A stretch of DNA of 64,000 bases from contig CM072887.1 of NCBI GenBank assembly GCA_037013685.1, positions 44,567,154-44,631,153 of the forward strand. The letters are read 5' to 3'. The notes beneath the pieces are model-generated. The model did no database searches, was not told the DNA's origin, and was given only the letters and a program-made list of their open reading frames with translations. The stretch comes from Acridotheres tristis. Taxonomy: Eukaryota; Chordata; Aves; Passeriformes; Sturnidae. The position numbers and the translations under genes are program-made. Positions 1 to 12,620 of the stretch are shown here, piece after piece (within the stretch, counting starts at the first letter, position 1; each line of letters opens with the position of its first letter).

Positions 1-2482
1 TTAGCATTTGTATTTTTTTTCTACCTCTACACTTCTTTTTTTTCCTATGGCATATTGAATTTGTTTTAGAACTACACAAACAGTTGAAATAGGCCTGTTA
101 TGTAAAACTTGTTTCTTCTCTGGTAACGTACCAAAACAACCCAAATAAAAAACCTTAAAGCTTGTTGATAGTTCTGGGGAAAATCTTGTGGCATTTGAAG
201 ATACATATAATTAAATTTCACACAAAAATAAACCAACAAATATACATTGCTATCTATATATTTATATATATATACCTGGTTTAAATGCTATATTCAGTTA
301 CAAGGCTTAGGCAAGGAATAAAGCCTTATGATGTCCCAAGAGGAAAGTATTTGGTAACAACTGTTGCCATGTGAAAAAAGGAAATTTCCTGGACCCTTCA
401 CTACAAAATGTGTCCTGAATTTTACAGTAGCTGAATGTCAGAAGTTCTGATTGACGTGAATAACACTTTATATGCATTCAGAAAATATTAAAATGGGTCA
501 ATAATTCCTCAAAACCCATGTGTTAGTTACCTGCTTTTAGGATGAAAATTTCGGAAAAATTGATTTAAAAGTCTCTGAACATGGAGTAGTTTATTTGTAA
601 CTTTGGGACAATGTTGCATTAGCAAAGCATTACAGAGATTATTCAACTAATATTAAGTGAATTTAAGACATATGATAGACTAAAAAGTATAGAAATGGAA
701 ACAATGTAGTTACCCAATAATTTAAATGTTTCTTCTAAATGAAATTTCATTCCTGAGTATACTTATTTTGCAAAGAAGAGGTAACTGGCCTAATAAAGGT
801 TTGAAAATTTCTCATATTTTGTGCTGTTTGGTATATTTTATATACTGTGATGCTCTAGTTATTTTATTGCAAATGAGCATCTGTTACTATTTATTGGGCA
901 AAGAACATACATTGCAGGCATTTCTGGCCCAGTGATTCTGGTACTTGCCAATTCAAATCCCAAGACAAATAATTTCACTGTAGTTATGCAGGACATATTC
1001 TGACACTACAGTTGGTAAATAGAACATAAAATGAACAGAAAAAAACCAAATAACCATCAAAACAAAACATAAGCATAGCTGATTGCAGGGTGTGAATATA
1101 AGACGGCAAAGAAATTAATTGCTGTCATTGTCCCCTGAGCTCTTCCTTGTGGCACTGGATGGAAGGTCTGCATGATTTCCAGGTGCCACTCAGCCATGTG
1201 CCAATCACTGCTTTGACAGACCCCCAGACTGCTGGGATGGTATTAATTCTTAGGGGATATTTTCTTGGTCCTCTCCAGCCTTAGCTGGAATTGGCAATCA
1301 GATGTTGAAATAAATTGCTTCAACTCCATTAATTTTGCCAGTTCTTTGGGAGAGATGATGCTACACGGGCATGTTTTAATCTAGGTAAACTGCTCATGTT
1401 TTTTTCTTTTAAAGAGGGATTTCAGTACACAATGTATTTAATTACAGCTAAGTATTTTGACATCTTTGTTTTATATCTAAGTATTTATTTAAGAAAGTAC
1501 TTGAAACAGGAGTTAAAAGTCTTACTCTTCTTCCACTGCCACTTCCTCACAATACGTTGTCAGAATGATGATGGCAGTCATAGGACCTCCCCTGTTTGTC
1601 TCCTGAGGCATGTCTGTGTGTGTGAACTGACCTTCAAAGGAAGAAAATCAAGCACTCATCATCCCTCGAGGAGCACTCCAGCCACGAGGCTACCACAGAA
1701 AAAGAAATGTTGTGCTCCTGCCCCCCTCCCTCCTTCAGGAAACATTTCGAAAGTGATAAATGGAACAGCAATCTGTATACATTGAATGTAACTGGACACT
1801 TTCTTGCTGGATTGAGCTCCCAAAAATTATTTTGACGGTGGTATGTCTTGTTTCTGGATCCTTCTGTGGTATTGGGATTTGGGATTCTCTGTCTAGGTAA
1901 GACAATTTGAGTGCAATTTGAGCTGACAAGATCTGAAGAGCAACAAAGCACTGATGGATTTTGCTTGCTAGCAGCTGAAAGCAGAGTGTTTTACAAAGCA
2001 ACTGATTTGTATTTGAATGTCAAAATTCCATCCAACTCCAAACGATTCTTTAGTGAATGAGCAGCAAGAAATTTTGCAGGTATTTCACCCAGCTGCAGCA
2101 CCATGAACAAGCCCATAGCATCTTTTGGTACCATTGTGTCCATCTATGTAAGTAACAGAGCTTCTCTAGCAGAGATACACGACTGCCTGACTTACATTGT
2201 ATTTCTACAGCAACCAGCATCAAAACTTTGTCTGTAAGAAAAAAATCTACAAGTACCATCTTCATAATGATTTTAATTACTATCTTGGTTCACAAAGGCA
2301 ATCCCTACTACAGGCATTTCAAAACAGTCTCAGAGACCACAACACAGATTCTTAACGTTCTCTGCCATATGTTGTCTTTGGGTTCTGGTGGAATGATGGT
2401 ATTGTCTGATACCCTAGGATTTTTTACCTTTTTCATGGCTTCCATTAGGAAATAAACAAAAATTTACTTTTTAAGCTGTAAA

Positions 2483-2552
2483 TAAGAAGAAGAAAGAAGA
2501 AAGAAGAAGAAAGAAGAAAGAAGAAAGAAGAAAGAAGAAGCAGCAGCAGCAA
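2483..2552. repeat. (GAA)n-type microsatellite with short CAG tail
   Basis: An imperfect run of AAG/AAAG units covers about 58 bases and passes directly into three to four CAG units ending in CAA. The plus strand of the AAG part is purine-only, so this is a homopurine tract of the kind able to form triplex structure. The mixed AAG and AAAG phase indicates slippage with interruptions. Confidence 0.9.
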
Positions 2553-4263
2553 CACTTTGTTCTTAGAAGTCTGAGGAACACTAGAATAAGAATGCACCTG
2601 TAGGGGACTAGGCTAAAACTACAAATTTTTGGTTTGGTAAGTCTGAGAAAACCATTAATATTTTCTCAGAAATTAATAAAAGTCCATTTTACCCAGTTGG
2701 TGCTTAAACATGTTGCTCTGGCCCATATAGGTCACAGAAAGCCATGAAGAAGAAATCCCACTCAGGTCAGTTTGCCTCATAACTCTAGAATAAATTATTT
2801 CCACAGAAAATTCTAGAATAAAATACAGGCAGATTAATGACTTCAAATTAATCTTTAAAAAATTTGAGTAATGCAACTTTTAAGGGGTTCCTGGTTGCAA
2901 ACAAGAAAAATAAACAGTATTCATGCAAAAGGTCAAGGGATTTCTGCCTACACAGAAGCCCAAGAGGCACTGCAGAATAATGTAAAAACACTAAGAAAAG
3001 TTGATGAATTTTATAAAAATGAAATTATTTTACAGGGTTATATCCAGAATGCAATGAATCAAGAATAAACAGAATACACTAACTGGGTATGGCATGGATA
3101 AAATCATATAGGAACAGTGAAGTCATAATGTATCTTATTTATCTTTCCCAAAGTGACAATTGACAAGCGTCATCCTCAGGACCGTATTAGAGTGATAAAA
3201 CCTCTTCCTTAGACATTAATTAAGTCACTCTTATTTTAGTCAAAAATTTAACCTTTCTTCTCTTGTTCCAAGCTATTTTTCCTCTCACTCTGCATAATCA
3301 CTGAAGTAATCAAAAGCACAAAAAATTGGCTGAAGTAGACTCATGGTTTTGTGCTCATCTCAGGAGGTTTGCCCTCAATACTACTGTGTCTGTGGAAGAA
3401 GCAAGATGGGCTGCATGGTCATAGCCATGTGTAAGTTGGTGTAACACTGACTGACTCCATTGTAAAAGCACCAAATCACTACTATCTCTTCATGACTCTT
3501 GGCATTTTGCTTCTTAGTACTTTTTACACATTGTTTTGGTCACCAGAATGGCATGCAGGACAGCACTATGTTTCCTAAATATTCTTGATGTCCCAGTTCC
3601 AGTATAGTAGCTTGATAACCAAGGATTTAGTACTTCAACCATTTTAGTTTATTCAGATTTGCAAAAAACGCAATTGGTATGGGAAAAGAATTAATGTGTG
3701 CAATATCTAATTGTGATTAATCTGAAAGTGACTGGTAAAGGAAAATGGTATAAATCAGCCTGGAATGATTTGAGCATCCAAAACCATTACAATACTATGA
3801 GGTTATATGCAGTCTGAATACCAATGGCCCAGCATTTTAAAGTGCAAAGTCAGATGACTTTTTGTTGCACAGTTCAATTCATTTGCCAGGGAACAACATT
3901 CTCCAGCTGTATCATTTATCTGTGTGTTATATAAAATCAATGTGGGCAGTAATAAATAACTCCTGATTCCAATTACTGTAATGAAGCTACTGGAAAACTC
4001 AGTGGAAGCTTTCAAACAGCTTTCAGCAGTACTTGCATGGAAAACTTGTGTAGCGGCAGCAAGTGGGAATATTTTTGAATATTCTGAATTAAAAAGCTTT
4101 GACTCCAGACAGCCACTGCCAGTCTGTTTTGACAGGAAAAAAAAATGCAGTCAGTGTTAAGATCAGTTTATTACAACTATTAGAGAGATGCCTCTACCCA
4201 AATTAAGGGCAAATGAGGCCATATATTGACTCCAATAATACAGATTTTTACTTAACAGTAAAT

Positions 4264-4370
4264 GGTGGGGGGGGGGGGAGGGGAGAGGAGAGAGAGAGAG
4301 AGATAGAAAGAAATAGAAAACAGGGAGAGAGGAGGGAAAGAGTGTGACAGAGAGGTAGAGTAAGTAGAAA
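4264..4370. repeat. G12 run and purine-rich (GA)n tract
   Basis: Twelve consecutive G residues (4267-4278) are followed by GGGGAGAGGAG and an AG dinucleotide run, then a looser A/G-rich segment. Almost the whole tract is purine on the plus strand. It explains the serine/proline/leucine-rich minus-strand open frame at 4163-4405, which is therefore not a gene. Confidence 0.85.
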
Positions 4371-4984
4371 AATATCACCACTCCATGGATTCTGATGGAG
4401 CCCATTTAGTCCTCTTCTTCTGCTCTTCTCAGTGGTGAGGGTCCCATAAAACAGAGTTCAGTGGATTGGTATATGTTCAGGACAGTTGGGAGCACCCAGA
4501 TACCTCCCCTGTGGTGTGTGTGTGAAATATTACAGTCTCTTATAACAGACTTGGATCTGTTGCAACACTTTGACCACGTGCAGTCTGATGCAAGGCCTCA
4601 GGAATCAGCTGGAGTGGTGCTTTGGGGGACTTTGATGCTTTATGATGCCTCCTTGAGTGTCTCTCATGCAAATGTCCCATATGTATGTGGCCTTCATAGG
4701 GCAGGGGGGAAGTTTTGCAACCAAGACAGTTTGTGTAATTGAAGATGGGTGTTTACTGCCTCTGTCTTTAACTGATCAGGGGTGATCAACTATCACACCT
4801 TCAATCACTCACTTTCTTCCCCCTCAGCTGAGGAGAACTGTGTGCAAACCTGGCCTCAGCACATGAGTCTGTGGGCTTTGGAGGTCACAGTTTCTTTTTA
4901 CAGTTTTGCCATAATGGGCAAAGTCTTTCAGTGATCTTAACAATGCTTAAGACATTACCCAATTCAATCTCTTATATGCAGCAA

Positions 4985-5165
4985 GAATGTAGGTTTAGAT
5001 TAGGTATTAGGAAAAAAATTCTTTACTGTCAGAGTGGTGAGGTACAAGAACCAGTTGCTCAGAGAAGTTGTGGATGCTGCATCCCTGGAAGTGTTTAAGG
5101 CCAGATTGGGTGGAGATTTGAACAACCTGGTCTAGTGCAAGGTGTCCTGGTGTACAGCAGGGACC
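4985..5165 (+). mobile_element. CR1 LINE 3' fragment
   Basis: The wording matches the 3' end of avian CR1 non-LTR retrotransposons: a TTCTTTACTGTCAGAGTGG stretch, then a region about a residual GTTGCTCAGAGAAGTTGTGG core, a 'CATCCCTGGAAGTGTTTAAG' core and an 'AACCTGGTCTAGTG' stretch in the correct order. It is on the plus strand, 5'-truncated as most CR1 copies are, and lacks the terminal short tandem octamer, so its 3' tip is also missing or diverged. No reverse transcriptase coding remains. Identification is from memory of the family consensus; a repeat-library comparison would set its subfamily and age. Confidence 0.85.
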
Positions 5166-8100
5166 TAAATAGCCCTTCTAAAAATACTTTTAAAATGAAG
5201 TTCTTCCTTTCAAATGGGCATCTGGATGTTAATATAATCAAAATAGAAAAAAAAAAGTTACACTTTAAAAATTCAATTACATTTTTTTGTCTATATATCT
5301 AGAAAAGAGAATAGTAAAGTGAACACTCCTTGATTATTCTGCACACAACTTTTCTGGTTTAGCAAGAACAATTTAAAGGACACAAATCAGATATCTCAGC
5401 ATGTGGAAGCAGCTTCTCCTTTAATGGATGTGTAAATGTATGTAAATATGTCCTTTTATCCCCAAGAACATCTGATGTACATGTGGTTTTCTGTTCACAA
5501 CTTAGACACACTACAGTAATTCAGTATAAGGTTGCTGATATTGCTTTGATGAAAAGAGTATGTGTCCTGCCCTGCATTCTCCCCAGATAAACTTTTACAT
5601 TCTTATATCTGAGATGCTGTGCCCATGCTTCTAATAATAGATGCTCTACATCTATTATCTACATCATGGCTCTGCATGCCAACAATGTGTACAAAGGCAC
5701 TCCTAAAAGTGCCTCCATCTGAGGATATCCACAACCATTTTTTCCAAGGTACAAGACAAATAGGCACATTTTTAAATTGAAATAGTTTTAAAAGGATGAT
5801 TGGTTTTTAAGGAATCAAAGAGTTTTGTCAACAAAAACTGAGAAAAACAAACCTCCTTCCTCCAGTGAGACCGATATTTAACAAAATCAGCCAACACACT
5901 TCTTTTTTTTCAAAGGTTTAGTGTTTTTTCCTTTCCTTTTTAATTTCTGTTACTCTGTTCATCTTGCAAATATGAGATAAAAAAAGAAAAAAGAGAGAGA
6001 AGACTGAGGGAAGAAAAATGAAACAGAAAAGTACAAATTATTCTGGAAGTTTATTATTTTAAAAATGTGTCTCTAAATAATTTTAATGGAAATACCACTT
6101 TGAGGCTTATCTGATCTGCCATCATGGACAATAGTTATGAAATAATATTAATTCTAGATTGTACTATAGAAAGCCTGATCTCACTTTGCAAGCAGATTGA
6201 AGCCTCTCAAACCAATTGAGATTTGAAGCCATTTGAACCATGTGACCTTTGAGTTACAGAGTAGAAGGAAAAAAAATTGATGGTTCAATTTCAACTTCAG
6301 GTAATGAATAATTCATGGAGAGGTTTGAGTGCCTTGAATAAATAAATTTTTAAAATTAATTTAAAGAGGTTGAGATTGAATAATAAAGTAAATACTATTT
6401 GAGATAATTTTATCAAATGTATTTTAATGAACACTGCTGACAGAATTTTCTTCCTTTTTTGGAAGGAAAGAGGAAAACCTGTGTGTCAATTAAATGTGAC
6501 TCATGTCACATTGGATTAATAATGAATTTAATCATATAAAATTAAGACATAGAGAAAATTTTCAGACTCATAAATATATATATATACACAAAACCATTTC
6601 AAGATACATATGAATTTTGTATTAAAAATTTAGAAACCTGTATATATTTTTTTTTACATTGTAGATATACCAGCCGATCAGTGGTATTGTTTGCTGTGCT
6701 ATGAAATGCAGAAAAGAAAGGGATAAAGACAGTTTAGTAGGGAAGACCAAGCAAGTATACAAGTAAATCAAAAATACACTCGCTCTAAGAGGAGTAACTT
6801 ACTACGATGTTGTTTATATAAAACAACCAAAAGGCTTTGTGAAAAGTAGGTTCCTCATTTATTTTCTTTTAATGGAATAATGCAATTTCTGATATTAAAA
6901 GCAGCAATGATAAACCAAAGTGAAAGGGGGGAAGACTCAGAAGTAAGAACTGATTTTAACATAGCGTGAAATGTTTTCAGCACTGCTTGTCAAAACAAAG
7001 AGCAGAAGACAGTTAAGTGGTTCCCTTTAGTGAATGATGCCATATTTAAGGAGGAAGACAATAGCTGGAATGTTTTGGGAGTTTTTCTGGTGCTCTTTAA
7101 GGAACTGTGAAACTACATTAAAAAAACCCAATCTGCCTCCTCTTTGCTTCGTGTGTTTGAGTAAAAGCCACAAAATGCTGACACAAGAGCACTGTCCCCA
7201 GATTTTCAGGTCAGCTGATCAGAATAAATGACAGTAGTTTATAGGAGTTGAGCTCTGTCATCCCCCTTGTCCATATGATCTTATGCTTGTGTCTTGTTTG
7301 GCTACACTGTCCTTCTCTTTTAAAATAACAAAGTTTAATTTTTTACAATAGCTTGATTTCTTTGATTATAACGTGATGTCTCAGTAATTTCTTTGCATAT
7401 CCTGTTTTGGACAGGGAATGTTATGTGCCCTGGACTTCACCCATTATGAAGTAAGAACAATAATATTTAATTGTTGAAAAACTATATTGCCATTTTGCCA
7501 GTATTAAACACTTTGAACATTTACAGTTGGAAAATGGATATTAGATCACTCATTTTACCTTCGTTTGCTAAATAGCATTGAGATATTTGCTATATTGCCC
7601 TGCAACACCCTCTAGGATAGCAGACTATGGACATGGATATTTATAGTAATACAGGTATCTCAATAGTAGTCTTAAAGAGGGTAATGACATTAATAATTGC
7701 ATAGATATGTTTTAGCACCAAAAGCATCAACTTTAATGGAAAATTAGTATTATGAATATATATTTGATATTTCTCTTCAGAGCTGCACAATGTTTGGGGC
7801 TACACAATGTTTTTGTTCATACTTTCTGTGTATTGCCAAATTTGTTATGCACGTGTTTCTGCATGTGCAGAAAAAAATAATGAGCAAAGGCATGTCATTT
7901 AGAGCCAGATGGAAAAGGTGCTTTATGTCATGTTGCTCTCAGCTCTCTTCAGACAAAGTGCTCCTCACCCCCATTATTTTCAGAGCTTTTGTGTTAACCA
8001 GTATTTTTAGTGCAAATCTCACACTGGAAAAACCTGCTGGTTTATGTAGTACATTTCTTCAAAGGAAATATTGCTTCATAATAAATTTGAACAATACCTT

Positions 8101-10934
8101 GGTAGAAAACAAGAAAATCAATATTGTAACTGCATGCTCAGGGAAATGGATATAATAATTTCACCACCTTTATATGCTGTGAAAGAAAAAGTATTAGTGC
8201 TTATTTTTTGACAGGAAATATTTATTCACACAAAATTGCACAGACCCAATGACTTCAGCTGACTACGTTTTTCTTCACAGTTAATCCACTCCAGCAAAGT
8301 GAAAGGTCTGTAAAATGTGTGCACTTGGAAGAACTCCATCCCTTACCTTGACAAAGTACCTTAATGCTCCTTATATTAAAGGAGCATCAGTTGCTTAGGC
8401 CTATGAAAGTGCATTCCTTTTTGTCAGGGCTTTAATCTCAAGTTTTCAAGAACACACATGTTCATATTCACAGCATAAGGAAGCATGGACAGATCTGTAG
8501 TAATTACACTAATGCTGTAATAAGAAAAATTGGATGGAGGGCACATGCTAAATGCATTTTCATTAGTTTCTAATGTTTTGAACTAGGCTGTTCATTTGGA
8601 AAAATAAACTTAAACTGTGGTGACGAGACCTAGAGGTATAGTTCATTAACATAATTGTTCAGTTGTGAGGCATATTGATAGCTAACAATTACAATTCTTG
8701 TTAATACATAGTAATCAAAATTTAAATTGTATACATAATGATTGGAGCATAAAGGTTAAAAATAGGTGAAGTATCCTTCTTCTGGCATAATTCTGCTAAT
8801 CAAAACATGATTACCTTTGGTAAATTTATAAAATGTGAAGTTCATTAAAAGTAATCTCATTAAATTGTGAAATTGTTATACCCAGCTCCAAAACTGGGAT
8901 TTTCCTAAGCATGTTAATGAGTGATACATCCTATACTCCTGCTCACTGCAGTTAAACAAGCTGAAAATTCTGTACTGTAGTATTGTAGTCTAGTCTTGGT
9001 TTGTTGAACATTTAAAGGTTCCATTGGAACCCTCTGACAGTATCTATATTAATACCATAAGATTAAATATGAGCTACAAAGATCTAGTGAAAATATCTTC
9101 AAAACTGAAGCAATCAGTCCAGGTAGATCAGATTACATGTTTTCTTTCATAGTAAGGAATTAACCTTAATTTTTCATTCACCTAAAGGACAAGGCACTTA
9201 AAATAACTTAATACCTAAAATAATTTATTCCTAGTGCTGAAAGAAACTCACTGAAATAAGAATGAGCTGGAACAGGCAATGAATCTGCTCTGGTTGTTCT
9301 TGTGGCAGTGAGGTCTGTCCTACATAACTGCTTTAATAGAAGAACTTGAAATAGAAAAATAATAAATCTTCAGAGCTCTCCTGTCTTGATAGATGTGATG
9401 AAAAGCTGTCTTTCCCTTATTTAATGGAGTAAGGAATTTGAACTAAATTAAGAATTAAGAATTTGTTGAGGATCTTTTCAGGAAAAAGCTGAGTAATGAA
9501 TATTCTCTGATGACTTCATATTGTTAAAGGAGTCCTTTCTTTTGAGAAGATTTCTGAAGCACTCTTTGGATTACTGTAGATGGAAAAAAAGGATAAAATA
9601 AGCCAAGAGAATCTCATTTCCTGTTGCTTTCTCAGGGACATCCTTCAGTTTTGAGACACCTGGCAACTAAGACCTAAGCCAAACCCCAGGAAACATGTTA
9701 TGGCACCTACCTGCTGGGAGAAATTTTTCTGTCAATAAGACTAAAAAAGACACTCAAATTCTTTACTAAGAGAATAAAGTGGAAATTGTGTTCTGTCTCC
9801 ATTTCTCCAGTACAACAAATCTCATGTATTTTTGGGCAATGGTTATACAATCAGTCAAATTTTGTTACAGATTTAAATCATATATCTGGTCTACTTCCTT
9901 TGTGTTCTAAGGATTCACTCAGCATTCCATATCTGCAATGCTAGTTGTCGGGCTAGACATGTGCACAGAACTATGTTCTAATGTAAACATACTATTCTTA
10001 CAAGAAAACTGCTAAGGAAACCGTAGCCACTTATTTCTGATATATTTGAAATTACCTGCCCATTTCCAGCACTCTCACTCTTAGAGGCAGATAAACCCAA
10101 CAAAGTGGGAAAAAAATCTCTCCTTCTACCTTTAAATTCAAATGAAGCCAAGCAGAAGATAAATAATTTTGTAGTATATATGCAGCCATCCTAGACATCA
10201 GAAAAGGGGAAAACAGTTTTCTGGACAACGTGATTTTTTACCAGGGTGCTTGATTTATTGGTACTATTCTTTCTTCTTCAGACATCTGCTAGTTTATTCC
10301 AGAAAAATGCAGAGACATTATAAGAGGAGAAAGAGCACGTTTCAAATCTGGAACCTGTCATAAGTGCAGTACATTTCATAAACAGAACATTTTGAAGTAG
10401 GAGATACATGTTTGTACAAGTTCATACACCACCTAGCAAAACAGGCTTTCCACTTTCACTGAAGACTCTGAACTACTACATTATAATTATTTAAAAATCT
10501 TTTAGCTGTGTCTCCATGTCTGTGTACTTCTTTATATCTCTTGGGGAATGCTGCTGTTTGTCACACCCAGTATCCACTTAATGTTGATGTCAGAGTGGGA
10601 TGCAGGGCAGGAGACTTATTCTGCCTCTTCTCTAATTTACTGCTCTGTTTTCTAATTCAGCCCTTCTCTTACCAGAAAAGGGGGCCCAAGGGGAATTTCT
10701 TCATCTGAAAACAATGAATTTATTTGGTCAGCATGATAGCACAGTCTCCAGAAGGCTAAGAAGCCCTGCTTAAACTAACAGAGGAGTGAGTAATCACACC
10801 CTCAAATCAGGAGTCTGGATGTTGAGCCCAGGCTCCTGTTACAATGACCATAGTTCAGTAAATTTTTTAAAAATATGAGTACTTTTGATTTATGTTCTGC
10901 TGAGGATTTCAGCTGTAAAATCAACATATGCATG

Positions 10935-10966
<32 letters not shown>

Positions 10967-11114
10967 GCCTTTTTCCTTCCTACTACTTTCATCGTGCTGA
11001 TGGGTTTAGATGGTTCTCAATTGTGTTTGTAATAGCCACACAAAAGGTGCTCAGGGAGCCTACAGCTCCAGGGAGTCTTGGGGTTTTTGGCACAAAAGGA
11101 AAGCTGTGGTAGAG
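5166..11114. other. AT-rich non-coding DNA, no gene seen
   Basis: No open frame longer than about 120 codons occurs here and none has a recognisable domain (the longest, 7790-8155, is a chance frame by composition). There are short TA runs (for example near 6577-6592) and one TC microsatellite at 10936-10963. I see no LTR, transposase or RNA gene that I can support. Confidence 0.55.
10936..10963. repeat. (TC)14 microsatellite
   Basis: An uninterrupted TC dinucleotide run of 28 bases. It accounts for the leucine/serine alternation of the open frame at 10885-11112. Confidence 0.9.
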
Positions 11115-11285
11115 TTCACTGTATCACAGAAGGGCTGAGGTGGGAAGGCACCTCTGGAGATTGCTTGGTCCAGCTCCTTTGCCCAGCCAGAGGACATCCC
11201 ATCTGGTTTTGAGTATCTCCAAGGACAGAGACTCTACAGCCTCTACGGGCAACCTGTGCCACTGCTCCTCATTTACCAGTGAAAT
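11115..11285 (-). mobile_element. CR1 LINE 3' fragment, minus orientation
   Basis: On the plus strand the sequence reads as the reverse complement of a CR1 3' end: 'TATCACAGAAGGGCTGAGGT' followed by a 'GGAAGGCACCTCTGGAGAT' core, then 'TGGTCCAGCTCC', 'TGAGTATCTCCAAGGACAGA' and 'CAACCTGTGCCACTGCTC' in order. This is one of the clearest repeat matches in the window and a main reason for calling the host a bird. It is 5'-truncated and non-coding. Confidence 0.9.
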
Positions 11286-12550
11286 TATTGAATCCACACT
11301 CATGCAACTTTAAATTTATTCAAATTAGATAAAGTAAGACATGTAGTATATGCCTATATTACACTTTCTACAAAGGTGTATTTAATTTTAAAAAAAAGAA
11401 GGAAAATAAGAAAAAGCACATTAGTTCTTTAGTTCTTGCAGAAAAGCAGCAATATTACAGTACTGTTGCATACAATGCAACAAAGAAGCACCCAAAAATA
11501 TTCAAGTGAGATGCTTGGTCTGAAGAAAAAAAGAGGAAATCCAAGTCCTTTGCTGGGGATTAATTTGAAAAGTGTACTTTAAAATACACTTAAGCAGATA
11601 AGCAGATGCATCAGTACTGGCATAAAAATAATTTTATGCAAAACTCATACAAACTGCTTTTGTCACAAAATTAACTGTTTTCAAAATAATGTTTGTTATA
11701 TTTCCCACAGGTGAAATAATGCTTGAAGCTATTACTTGGACATTATTTCAGTGATCAAACAAGGCTTTTGTTATTAAAAAATATTTGAATTCTCATTTCC
11801 ATGCTTTATTACCCTTTGGTAGTTTTCTATAGACTTTGAAATGGAACATTCTATTTTAAAAGTAATTTTTTAATTGGTACATATTACTTAAGGGTCATAT
11901 GAAGACTCCTTCAGAATGAGAATGAAAGTTTGTGTGGCAAAGTTTTTCTCTGGCAAAAATCTTTAGTGGTGCACAGGAAATAGAGGAGTACAATTGGCAG
12001 TGCATCCATATCCATGGGACATTTGGACTTGGTGAATGATCCAGGGTTTTCCTTTATTATTCTGCTGATCATAAGAATAACACTCAGCACAACCTTTCCA
12101 TCTGGATGTAAGATGGAGAAAAACATAAAATGGAGAGAATGAAACCAAGATTCACTTGTAAGGCCTTGGACTCTAAGGGAGAATAAAATAGAGATTATAT
12201 ATTGTCATTGAATGTTTTTACTTTTATGTATAATTTATTGCATCTGTGTCTGAAAACAAAGGTTTTAAATGCAATTCACAGTGCAAATTCCCTACGGGCT
12301 TCATTAAATGTTTTAGTTGTTTTGAGCTATGACCCTGTTAAACTGAGATGTTTAAATCAAGCCTAATTGCAACATTCCGAATTTTGGTCTTTTCTTCCAA
12401 TCCATTTGTTATAGAATCTGTTACATAACTATAAATTATGAGCACACCACTGACTGGATAAGTTCCATCAAAGCAAGGAGAATGAGATAACTGGAAATTA
12501 TGATCATATTCAGTAGCCTACTTATCTTTATAATGCACAGTATTATATTA

Positions 12551-12620
12551 TTATGTTATGTTATGTTATGTTATGTTATGTTATGTTATGTTATGTTATG
12601 TTATGTTATGTTATGTTATG
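12551..12620. repeat. (TTATG)14 pentanucleotide microsatellite
   Basis: Fourteen perfect TTATG units in a row, followed by decaying TTATATTACATTACATT units up to about 12650. Because 5 is not a multiple of 3, the run keeps several frames open with the repeating peptide MLCYV; the two overlapping open frames at 12553-12750 and 12558-12878 are artefacts of this repeat. Perfect uniformity suggests it is recent and probably length-polymorphic. Confidence 0.95.

Larger units (their letters stand above)
1..4984. other. AT-rich non-coding DNA, no gene seen
   Basis: This stretch is AT-rich with stops in every frame at short intervals. The longest open frames (1396-1785 on plus, 1634-1951 on minus) overlap each other on opposite strands, have no recognisable domain and are not accompanied by convincing splice or promoter signals. 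Apart from the GAA/CAG microsatellite at 2483-2552 and the G-run and purine tract at 4264-4370 I see no structured element. It could be intergenic or part of a long intron; the sequence alone does not decide. Confidence 0.6.
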
